This document shows positions 24,722-34,350 of a stretch of 64,000 nucleotides of DNA, piece after piece; the stretch's first letter is position 1; each line of letters begins with the position of its first letter. This DNA comes from Ceratotherium simum simum. Its lineage: Eukaryota > Chordata > Mammalia > Perissodactyla > Rhinocerotidae. Under the pieces are notes generated by a model that saw nothing but the letters and a program-made list of their open reading frames with translations, searched no databases and was not told where the DNA came from. The translations under genes were made by a program, and so were the position numbers. The stretch covers positions 626,326 through 690,325 of the forward strand of contig NW_004454266.1 in the NCBI RefSeq assembly GCF_000283155.1. The letters are read 5' to 3'.

Positions 24722-25651
24722 CTAATCCCCAAAACTCTCTATGCCCAAAATTCTTTTTAAAGAACTCTTCACATCCTTTTTTCTCAGACTATAAATGAAA
24801 GGGTTGAGAGTGGGAGTTACCAGGGTATATATGACAGCAGCAATCAGCTCCCCAGAAGAGTGATAAGTTGATGGGGGCTTCAGGTAGGTGGCAAAGACTG
24901 TGCAATAGAAGAGGATGACCATGGAGATGTGGGAGCTACATGTGGCCAGGGCTTTCTTTTTCCCTTGTGCTGATGGAATCCTAGCTACAGCATGGAAAAT
25001 ATGGGTATAAGAGCTTATGATGCAGAGGAGAGGGCTGATTCCTAAAAGTCCCGTCAGAGCCATCATCAGGTCCTCATTGAGGTGGGCATCAGAGCAAGAA
25101 AGCCATAAGAGTGGGTCAAAATCACAGAAAAAGTGAGGAATCTCTTGATTGGTATAGAAGGACAGTCGAGACAGCAACACGGTTTGGATCAGAGAGTTGG
25201 AGTGGGCCACTCCCCATGACCCACCCACTAGCAGCCCACATCTGCAAGGAGTCATTAGCAGTGGATAGTGCAGAGGATGGCAGATGGCAGTGTAGCAGTC
25301 GATTGCCATGGAAGTCAAAAGCAGATTGTCCATATTAGCAAAAACAGCAAAGAAATAGAATTGAGCCAGACATCCAGAGAAAGAGATGGATCTGTTGCTG
25401 GTCCACAAATCCTCCAGCATTTTGGGGGCTGTGGTGGAAGTAAAGCAGAGATCTACCAGGGAGAGCTGGCTGAGGAAGAAGTACATGGGAGTGTGGAGGT
25501 GGATGTCAGCACAAATAGCCAGCAGCAGTAGCAAGTTCCCTAAGAGGCTCAGCAAATAGAGGGCCAGGAAGAATCCAAAGAGGAACTGCCGTTCCTCTGG
25601 GTCACTGGACAGCCCTGAGAGGACAAAGTCAGGAGTCTTGCTGCAGTTCAT
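24722..25651 (-). CDS. Olfactory receptor, family 1-like, full length but DRY-altered
   Basis: This is a 309-residue class II odorant receptor with seven predicted membrane segments. Visible family features are an N2-C-S glycosylation site, the TM1 LLGN motif, HTPMYFFLSQLSLVD from residue 53, Cys94, IPHFFCD at 171-177, Cys186, KKALATCSSH at 232-241 and TLNPFIYSLRKKD at 281-293. Two hallmark residues are lost. The DRY arginine is Cys119 (DCY; codon TGC at 25,295-25,297, one transition from CGC). The first loop-2 cysteine, usually in an SFC motif, is Tyr166 (TAT at 25,154-25,156). The frame is otherwise open and of normal length. It is most like the OR1 family (OR1F-type), but subfamily is uncertain, so no symbol is given. 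It may encode a weakly coupling receptor or be an early pseudogene. Confidence 0.85.
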   Translation of the reverse strand: MNCSKTPDFVLSGLSSDPEERQFLFGFFLALYLLSLLGNLLLLLAICADIHLHTPMYFFLSQLSLVDLCFTSTTAPKMLEDLWTSNRSISFSGCLAQFYFFAVFANMDNLLLTSMAIDCYTAICHPLHYPLLMTPCRCGLLVGGSWGVAHSNSLIQTVLLSRLSFYTNQEIPHFFCDFDPLLWLSCSDAHLNEDLMMALTGLLGISPLLCIISSYTHIFHAVARIPSAQGKKKALATCSSHISMVILFYCTVFATYLKPPSTYHSSGELIAAVIYTLVTPTLNPFIYSLRKKDVKSSLKRILGIESFGD

Positions 25652-25667
25652 TTTGGGACTAGGTGTG

Positions 25668-25681
25668 CTGGAAGAGAGGAA
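25668..25681 (-). promoter_or_regulatory. Candidate splice acceptor before the second OR
   Basis: On the minus strand TTCCTCTCTTCCAG ends at 25,668, 16 bases upstream of the start codon. This is a good polypyrimidine-plus-AG acceptor and mirrors the arrangement at the OR11A1-like gene. Consensus-based inference. Confidence 0.5.
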
Positions 25682-25959
25682 TCAGCATGAAGAGGCTCAC
25701 TCACTGTCAGGGACTGAGTGGATAGTAACTTGTTCCTGTCTCTCGGCAATGAGTTTCCCTCATACTGTCAGTATGAGGAATGGATAATAAACTAAAATAG
25801 CAACAGGAGACACAAGAGTTGGACTTTATGAATGATGGTCAAAATAAGGTGGCAGAAAGATGAGAGAAAGAGGGAACAGAGGCTTCTTGGAGATCTTAAA
25901 GTGTAAAAGAATTCTCTTAATTAAACTTTGTATGTATTATAGGATGATATTACTACTTG

Positions 25960-26530
25960 TTTGTGAATCTGTTTTCATTACAAAACCATGAGTCTTTGAA
26001 GTCAGAGGCTTCATCTCAGCACTTAGCTTAGTGCATGGAACATAGTAGGAGCTCAGTAAATGCTTCTACCCATCTACACAGTCAGTACTCTAGTTCAAGG
26101 TATTGTTGATTGACTGGAGTACTGCTAGCCTCCAGTTAACTGGTTTAACATGGGTCTTGCCGCATCTGATATGCTCTCCACACTGCAGCCAGAGTGATCG
26201 TTTCAAAAAAGAAAATCTGTTCACGTCACTTCCTTGTTTGAAAATATGTCTCTGGAAAACCATTGCTCTTATGAAAAATACAAAAGTCCCTACCGTGTTA
26301 ACAAAGCTCAATATGTTTTGACCTCAAGGTATCTCACCAGCCTCATCTTGCACCACAGTCTACTCATTCTCTGCTCCCAAGCAACACTGGATGCATTTCA
26401 CTCCCTCACATGCACCATGTTCCTTTCCTTCACTCTGAGTCAATGGTTGCTCATTCTTTTAATCTCAGATCTATTGGTGCCTTTCCTAGGAAAGTCTTCC
26501 TTTGCCTCTAACTGAGGCAACCCTTCCCTT
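25960..26530 (+). repeat. LINE-2 remnants
   Basis: 25,990-26,070 has the L2 tail pattern (CACTTAGCTTAGTGCATGGA, then AGTAGGAGCTCAGTAAATGC). 26,140-26,520 resembles the L2 3' region (CACTGCAGCCAGAGTGATCG, CTCACATGCACCATGTTC). Open frames here are relics. Confidence 0.5.
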
Positions 26531-26698
26531 TACATACTGTCACAGCACATTGGTAGGTTACCACTGTAGTATTGTGGAGGGTATAATCACGTTTATCTTT
26601 TAAAAAACATTTTTTTAGTCATGTAGTTAATGATGGTCTCCCTCACAAGGCTATGAGGTGTGTCATGGCAGAGATTGAATCTATTTTTCTTCTCCAGT

Positions 26699-26853
26699 GG
26701 AAGCTATCCCTGAACATTCTTTCTCTCCTTATTTTATACCTTCTGAATTATACAGATTGAATCATCTAGCCCTTACTAGGATATTGTATAAAGTTATTTT
26801 CTAAAAATTCTTACATATAAATCTTATTTTTCAATTATATTATAAATTCCTGA
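26699..26853 (+). repeat. 155-bp direct repeat, copy 1
   Basis: It starts GGAAGCTATCCCTGAACATT and ends TATAAATTCCTGA. An equal-length copy at 27,602-27,756 differs at two positions by direct reading. The left part reads like an L2 tail, but the near-identity is far too high for two independent L2 copies, so this is a local duplication. Confidence 0.9.
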
Positions 26854-26859
26854 ATCTAC

Positions 26860-27595
26860 TTTTCCTCTCAAGAACAGTAAGTATTTGTCAGAAAATGAAT
26901 AAATTAATTAATGGAGAGTGAAGGCAGGAGAGGACAATATGCTGTCCTTCCCAAGTAGTCCTCTTCCATTTCAACATTTCAAGAATAAAACTTATTTTCT
27001 CCAAAATATTGTCCTGGTAACACGGGTTGGAAACATTGATTCATCCATTTCCTTCATCCCACAAGTTCAGACTAAGGGCTGTAACTTTTATTTCCTACAA
27101 AATGTCACTCATTTCAGTCCCTTTCTCACCTTTTTAATGGTTATCACCTTTGGACTTTCTCTAATCAACTCACTCCCAGCTTATTTCATCAGCAGCTTAA
27201 CTGGCTTCACTGACTCCACCATCCAGTTACCATGATTCATGCTGTAAGCATCTGCAAGAAATCATAGGACACTCTGCCTTGGGCCTGACTCTTCCTTGTT
27301 TATATTCCTCTAACATCTTATTTCCAATTACATCATGTATAACATCTGTGCCTGGTTATCAAGAACTTCTACATCTGTATCCTCCTACCTATGAAATAGC
27401 ATTTACCACTACTCACCAGCATTCAGTCTCCTCTCTCATTGGGCTATTCAACTCATAGGTCCACAATGTGCTTACGTCCACCTTTACATACTTACTCTCA
27501 ATGTTAACCCCCACTCTGCTCCTCTATCAATGTCTTTCCTTCTTCACCCAAATATTATCAGGCCTCCAGGGATCAGTTAAAATTTATCCTCTTCC
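26860..27595 (+). repeat. Probable old L2-like sequence between the duplicates
   Basis: Pyrimidine-rich and L2-like in texture (CATTTCCTTCATCCCACAAG, TCACTGACTCCACCATCCAG). The family call is tentative. No gene is seen. Confidence 0.35.
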
Positions 27596-27601
27596 TCACC
27601 A

Positions 27602-27756
27602 GGAAGCTATCCCTGAACATTCTTTCTCTCCTTGTTTTATAACTTCTGAATTATACAGATTGAATCATCTAGCCCTTACTAGGATATTGTATAAAGTTAT
27701 TTTCTAAAAATTCTTACATATAAATCTTATTTTTCAATTATATTATAAATTCCTGA
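27602..27756 (+). repeat. 155-bp direct repeat, copy 2
   Basis: This is the second copy of the unit at 26,699-26,853, 903 bp downstream. It joins a perfect small palindrome: CTGAGAATT and AATTCTCAG separated by TAT (27,753-27,773). L2-like sequence continues to about 27,880. Confidence 0.9.
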
Positions 27757-28244
27757 GAATTTATAATTCTCAGAAATGAGAGTAGAGTCCATGCTTTCTT
27801 TTTAAAATTTCCTTGTGGCACCAGCCAAAGAGCTGAGCACTTGGTTGGTCCCAAGGATTATTGTTCAATAACTGCTTTCTAGTAATGAGGACATCTACTT
27901 ATTTCACATATGTGGGAGGAGAGAAAACGTCCTTTGTATTGACTACTATGAAGAGATAAGCTATGTTATGCTCATCAGAAATAACTGATTACACCTGAAT
28001 AAAATTTTCATTCAGATCTGCTAGTAGTGAGTTGTGTAAAGCAGATGATCTTCAACATCTTTTTTAGCTTGTAGAGTCTATAATCAAAGTCTTATGATGG
28101 ATCTTGTGACAGGCACAATTAAATTTTCTTTTTCCACTTATACACTCATTACCTCCTTGTTTCTAGCAACCTTTAAATATTCTAAAGTTGATTGACTTAA
28201 GATAAAGAAATATAACATTTCCCCTCTTTATGCAAAGCAGTTTT

Positions 28245-28420
28245 GAATACTTCAGAACTGAGATTCTCAATCTTGAGCATGCATAAGAGTCACCCAGTGA
28301 GCTAGTTAAATTCCAACCTTCTGCGATGCACCCCAGAGATTCTGATTTAATAGGTCTGAGAGTGAGAATTTGTCTCAACATGCTCTGACATCAGATGATG
28401 TGAATGCTATTATCTGCTGA
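28245..28420 (+). mobile_element. MER5-type hAT DNA transposon remnant
   Basis: It matches the MER5 pattern in order: GAGATTCTCAATCTTGAGCA, CATAAGAGTCACCCAGTGAG, CACCCCAGAGATTCTGATTT, AATAGGTCTGAGAGTGAGAA. This is a non-autonomous Charlie-type hAT relic, common to placental mammals. Confidence 0.7.
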
Positions 28421-28839
28421 GGACAATTCAAAACATGGACTGTAATATATTCTTTTTTACCTCTATTACTCTTTCTTTCTTTTCCCCCCTATTTCCATTT
28501 CCTTATCCTTTTTATTGGGAACTGGAGGATTCGCCTTCTCCTACAAGATCAAGGCTTTCCCTATTCCTTTATCTCGTCAGAAAAACACCCGTTCAGCTCA
28601 GACAGAGCCATAGCTCTCAAGTTTTCAAATCTTCTCTCAGATTATGCCTTGTTGATTGTGATTGAATACTCGCACTGCTGTTATATTCATCTCCAGCTTA
28701 TTCATCTGGAAAATATATGGTTCACATCAGATCTCAAGACAGGTGTGGCTCAACACTGAAATCAACTAAATGCTATTTCAACATCTTTGAACTGTGAGGT
28801 TCTTTCTATCCATCTTTAAAATTTCAGCCTCAAATGGAC

Positions 28840-29400
28840 AGATCCTGATACCCTAGTGAGCCCCCACAGCCTTCTCTAGCTACTGTCCCACTTCTCTGCT
28901 TTTAAGGGAAGCTCTTCAAGAAGCTCACTGTCTCCACTACTCATTGTCCATTACTCTCCAAACTCATTATTTCGTCTTGCATCCTCTCTAGAACTCACTT
29001 CAATCAAGCTTTGCTCTTATCATTCCACAGAAATGACTCTTGTCAATGTCAAAGTTCAATTCTCAGTCTTTAAGTTACTTGACCTCTCAACAAGACCTAA
29101 CACAGTTGATCCCTCTTTCCCTACTCCAAACACTTTTTTTTGTCTTAGTTTTAGGATGCCCAGGACACTTGCTTGGGTTTCCAGTGATCTCGCTGATTAT
29201 TCCTTTTCAGTGTCCTTGGCTGGTTCCTCCCCCGCCTCCTTATTATTCATTTTTGTACCTCTCTTCTTCTGTGTCTTCCAGTTCCATGCTTTATATATCT
29301 ATAAACAGATAACTTTCAAATTATATCTTCAATTCCAACATATTTCCTTAACTCTAGACTCATATGTTTAATTTTGTATTAGATATTTCCACAATAGCAG
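28840..29400 (+). repeat. LINE-2 fragment
   Basis: L2-like order: CTCTTCAAGAAGCTCACTGT, CTCCACTACTCATTGTCCA, then CATTCCACAGAAATGACTCT and CAGTTGATCCCTCTTTCC. The open frames at 29,033-29,371 are remnants of this element. Confidence 0.55.
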
Positions 29401-30280
29401 TTTTACCATGTAAGATATTTTCTCATAGCTGGACTGTTTTAAATAACACTTTGGAAATGGATTCACAAATGAAATGGACTTTCAAGGTTATCTAGCCCAC
29501 CACATGCAGAATTGCACTGTCTATGCTCTGCTTTGAAATCTGATCCCATTATGACATTTGTCAAATGCCATCTTCAACACTTACCTACTGGCTTCCATAA
29601 TGTCCACCCCATCAATGATCACCTTAGAAATAACCATTCCATCTAATACTCTTGGGGGGTAGGTGGGACAGTTGAGAAAATCCAGAATCTTCAACAACAT
29701 TGATGAGACCAGGTAAAGATGATGCAGCTTGGGAACTGAGCATTATCAATCTTCATCTCTCTTGGGACCGGAGGAGTTTAGCCTGTTGAAGGGATCTTGT
29801 TTGGCCTTGGAGACCTAGTTCCCAGAATTACTCATTAGTGGAAAATCCGGAGGGATTTTCCATTGAGAAAATTTCCTGTAGATTCTGTTAAGGAATAAAA
29901 TCAGTAATTAAACAGAAATCTAATATTAAAATTTATTTGCAAGTAAAATTAGAAAGATTACTTAAAACTCACTACTTTTCTCTAGTCCCTGCCCTGTCTT
30001 CTTAAGTCAGAATAGCTTGAAGAGTTTAACGTACAACCACAACATTTCATGGCTGGTGGTAGGACCACTCTTTTTGACATACACATCTTGGGTAGCCTTC
30101 TTCTGGAAAAATATGGACTCAAACATTTAGGCTGCCCATTTGTCGTCTACCGTTAGATATATGAGAGGTATATCAAATTTAATTCTATCCAAAAGAGAAC
30201 TGTTATCCCAAGCCCTTTCCTCCTCCTGGTTTCTCATCCTATATTCACCATTTTAATAAGTGGTTCTCTGGTGCATCCTT
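29400..30280. other. Intergenic, no gene seen
   Basis: No confident repeat or gene. Some of the 29,440-29,560 text is repeat-like but cannot be assigned. Confidence 0.4.
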
Positions 30281-30284
30281 TTGC

Positions 30285-30695
30285 TGAAGTTAGATAGGAA
30301 TCACAGTTAGCTGTTAATAACAGAGATTGGAAATACAGAGTTTTAAACAAGTAAAAGTTTATTTTTATCTCATGCAAAAGAAGTCCAGAAGTAGGTAGGC
30401 TAGGGAGGAGGTGGTGGATTCCCAGGATCGTAAGATACTAAAGATCCTTCTGTCTTCCTAGCATATGGCTTTCATCCTCGAGATCGCTTGCTGGCGCTAC
30501 ATTAGTTTTGGTAATCACGCTATTTTCCAGGCAGAAAATATGTATGTGTGTAATTCCTTCAGCTCCCAGACCCCTTTTCAGAAGCTTTATCAGAAGCTCC
30601 ATTCCAATTTCCACCTGATTGGCCAGAACTTAATCCGATGGCTATAATTGATTGACAGGGAAAATGGGAAATGTAATCTTTTAGCCAACTTCTTG
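30285..30695. repeat. Old interspersed repeat, family not named
   Basis: The block has a texture I recognise from dispersed mammalian repeats: AAGTTTATTTTTATCTCATG, AGCATATGGCTTTCATCCTC, TTGGCCAGAACTTAATCCGA, AAATGGGAAATGTAATCTTT. I cannot assign the family with certainty. Confidence 0.4.
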
Positions 30696-31780
30696 GACTC
30701 CTCAAATAAAATTATAACTAAGCAAAAAGGGTATAATAAATACCTATTGTACAACTAGTAGTTTTCGCTATGAGTAGTACATTGCTTTTAAAGGTACATA
30801 GCTATAGTCCTTTGATAAAAATTAAAAATATATACAGGATATCAGCAAGATGACAGAACAGGAGGTTCCTGACATTCCTTCCTTCCACAGATGCACCAAG
30901 TATACAGTTATACATGGATCAATTTCTCTAAGAGAAATCCAGAAACTAGTTGATCAACTCCTACACTTCAAGTGACTGAGAAAAGACTCATATGGAAATG
31001 GGTAGGAAACACTGAGACACACACTATGATCCCCACCCTTGGCACAGCACCTTACAATAAGGATGGAACTCCCAACACTGAGTTTCTTCCTGAGGTGTGA
31101 AGGGAGAGGATCACAAATATAGCATGATTTTAATTTTTTTTTTAAGGTTTTACTGCTGTGATCCAAGACACTGTCTCCCAAATCACCTAGCTTGGAGAGC
31201 CAATGGAGCTTGGCAGTTGCATGTCTCCCAGGACAATACTAAACAAAGATACTCTTTTTAAACAAGTGTGTGAACATTTGCCATGGCTATCCCATCAGGT
31301 TCACCACAGAGGGAGTAGGTAAAAATGCAAGGCTCCCACTTTCTCCTTGAAAAGGCTTAAACTGAGTACTTTCCCAGATACTGCTCAAGGATTGGGCTTC
31401 TAATCAGCCTGCTTCTGGGAGCTGACTGAGATCCTTCTGGGAGCCTGAAATAGTTTGTGGGCACTTCCTCTGTCTTCTCTCCCTGGCTCACTCCAACAAT
31501 AAAACCAAGTCTTCAGTGTCTCCCTGGAAGGTTGTTATTCACATATCTAGCACCTCAAGTTTTGCAGCTGCCACCTGAGGGACTGGCTCTGGAATCACCT
31601 AGATCTGAGAGCTCATGAGGCTTCACATTTACACGTCCCCTGGGGCCATAGAGAGCAAAGAGATGGTTCATTTGGTGCATAGGCACTACTAGCAGCTATT
31701 CCCTCTGGTTCAGCACAGAGCAAGCAGGTAAAAACACTCAGCTGCTAGTTTCTCCTTGATAGGGGCTAGACTGCATATCT

Positions 31781-31993
31781 TTTTTTTATTTTTAATAATT
31801 TTATTTATTTATTTTTCCCCCAAAGCCCCAGTAGATAGTTGTATGTCATAGCTGCACATCCTTCTAGTTGCTGTATGTGGGACGCGGCCTCAGCATGGCG
31901 GGAGAAGCGGTGCTTCAGTGCGCGCCCGGGATCTGAACCCGGGCCGCCAGCAGCAGAGCGCACTCACTTAACCGCTAAGCCACAGGGCCAGCC
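31781..31993 (-). mobile_element. ERE-type SINE with 15-bp target duplication
   Basis: On the minus strand it begins GGGCTGGCCCTGTGGCTTAG, includes tRNA-like A-box (TGGCTTAGCGG) and B-box (GGTTCAGATCC) regions, and ends in an A-rich tail (T-rich at 31,780-31,820). The duplication CTAGACTGCATATCT is perfect at 31,766-31,780 and 31,994-32,008. The promoter boxes are those of a tRNA-derived SINE, not of a functional tRNA gene. Confidence 0.95.
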
Positions 31994-33075
31994 CTAGACT
32001 GCATATCTAATGTTATAACTTTCTCTGCTCCTTCCCAAAAGTTGGGCTTCCAATTAACCTACATCTGACAGCTGACAGGGCAGGCAATTAGTAGCCTTAC
32101 AGAATTACAAAATGTGGGGACATTTCCCTCTCCTTTGGAGTACTTATGGGATTGGCAAACCCTACTTTTCTGGGAGCCAAAAGAACAAAGATGGTGGTTT
32201 GGACAATCAGAAAGTTTCGAGAGGCATACAGAATCTCAAACTAAGCTTATTGGCAAAGATAGTCCCATACATGAGGCCAATTTGTCAAGATTTGGAGATG
32301 TGACTGTTTATCTAATGTGCAGAAACCAAACAGAAAATTAAGAAAAATGAAGAAACAAAGGAATATGTTCCAAACAAAAGAACAAGATAAATCTCAAAAG
32401 GCCAACTCAAATTAAATGGAGATATATGCTTTACTTGATAGAAAATTTAAAATAATAGTCATAATGATGCCCACTGAGTTCATTTGTTTATGAACAAAGT
32501 GAGATAAAAATTTCATCAAAGACAAAGAAATTATAAAAAGTACCAAACAGAAAATATAGACCTGAAGAATACAATAACTGAAATGAAAAATATCAGAGAG
32601 GAGCTCTACAGCACACTAGATCAAGTGCAGAAAAGCATCAGTGAGACTGAGGACAAGGCAGTGGAAATCCGCCAATCAGAGGAGCAAAAAGAAAAAAGAA
32701 TGAAAAAAATGAAATAGCTTAAGAATGTTGTGGGATACCAATAAGTGGGCTAATATATGCGTTATGGAAGTTCCAGAAAGAGAAGAGAAAAAAAAGCAGC
32801 AGAAAATTTATTCAAAGAAATAGTGGCTGAAAACTTCCCTAACCTGGGAAATAAACAGACATCCAGATCCAGGAAGCCCAGAATTTACCAAATAACATAA
32901 ACCAAAGAGACCCACACTGAGACAATTATAATCAAATTGTCAAAAGTTAAACACAGAGGGAGACTATTTAAAGCAGAAAGAGAAATGTAACTTGCTACCT
33001 ACCAGGGAACTCCCAAAACTATCAATGGATATTTCAGCAAAAAACTTACAGTTCAGAAGGGACTGGGATGATATA

Positions 33076-33285
33076 CAGTCATGTGTTACATAATGACTGG
33101 GATACATGCTGAGAAATGTGTTGTTAGATAATTTCATCATTGTGCAAACATCATAGAGTGTAGGTACACAAACTTAGATGGCATAGCCTACTACACACCT
33201 GAGCTATATGGTACTAATCTTATGGGATCATCATTGTATCTGTGGTCTGTCATTGATCAAAACATCATTATGGAGTACATGACTG
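33076..33285. mobile_element. Tc1/mariner-like non-autonomous element inside the L1
   Basis: The ends are inverted: CAGTCATG at 33,076 and CATGACTG ending at 33,285. Each is flanked by TA (33,074-33,075 and 33,286-33,287), the target duplication of the Tc1/mariner superfamily. About 210 bp long with no coding capacity. It interrupts L1 text, so it inserted after the L1. Confidence 0.8.
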
Positions 33286-34077
33286 TATTCAAAGCAGTGA
33301 AAGAAAAAACCTGCTAACCAAGTATTATTTACCCAGCAAAATTATTCTTCAATTGAAGGACAAAGATTCTCAGACCAAAAAAAATGTGAGGATGTTCATC
33401 AACACTAGACTGGCCTTACAAAATTGCTAAAAGGAATTCTTCAAGCTGAAATAAAACAACGCATTACTAACATGATAACATATGAAAGTATAAAACTCAC
33501 TGAAAAATGTAAATATATAGTCACATTCAGAATACTTTAATATTTTAATGGTGGTGTATGTAACACTAATAACTCTAATAAAAGATTAAAATAAAAAGTA
33601 TTCAAAATAACTATACCTAAAATAATTTGTTAATAGATAATCTAAAAAGATGTAAATTGTGACATCAAAAACAAAATGTATATATGTGAGAGAGTAAAAG
33701 TATATAGCTTTTATGTGAAATCAAAGTTAAGATATCAGCTTAAAGTAACTATAACTAGTTATAGTTATAACTATAAGATGTTTATATAATATAATAATGT
33801 TTATATAACTATAAGATGTTTGATGTAACTACCAAACAAAAACCTGCAGTAGATACACAAAAGATAAAAAGAAAGGAATCAAAGCAGAACATCATCAAAA
33901 CATAAGGAAACACAGCAAGAGAGGGTGATGGGACAAATGATTTACAAACACCCAGAAAACAATTAATAAAATGGCAACAGTGAGTCCTTTCATGCCGACA
34001 ACCACTTTAAATGTAAATGGATTAAATTCTCCAATAAAAAAATTGAATGGATGAATGGATTGAAAAAACAAGACCTG

Positions 34078-34350
34078 GGGGCCAGCCTCGTGGCCTAGTG
34101 GTTATGTTCAGCATGCTCTGCTTCTGCAGCCTAGGTTCATGAGTTTGGGTCCTGGGTGTGGAGCTACATCACTCCTTAGCCATGCTGTGGCAGAAACCCA
34201 CATAAAAAATAGAGGAAGATTGGCACAGATGTTGGCTCAGGGCAAATCTTCCTTAAGCAAAAGAAAGAGGAAGATTGCCAATAAGATTGGCAATGGATGT
34301 TAGCTCAGGGAGAATCTTCCTCAGCTAAAAAACAAACAAACAAACAAAAA
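34078..34350 (+). mobile_element. ERE-type SINE in L1 ORF2
   Basis: It starts GGGCCAGCCTCGTGGCCTAG-like at about 34,078, with body AGAGGAAGATTGGCACAGAT, a duplicated tail (two GGAAGATTGG... units with TTAGCTCAGGGA-type ends) and an (AAAC)n tail. Flanking AAAAACAAG copies near 34,065 and 34,346 are the likely target duplication. Confidence 0.9.

Noticed and set aside
31930..31993. tRNA gene suggested by A- and B-box-like motifs
   Set aside because: The surrounding SINE body, A-rich tail and target duplication show an ERE retroposon; no tRNA fold is supported.
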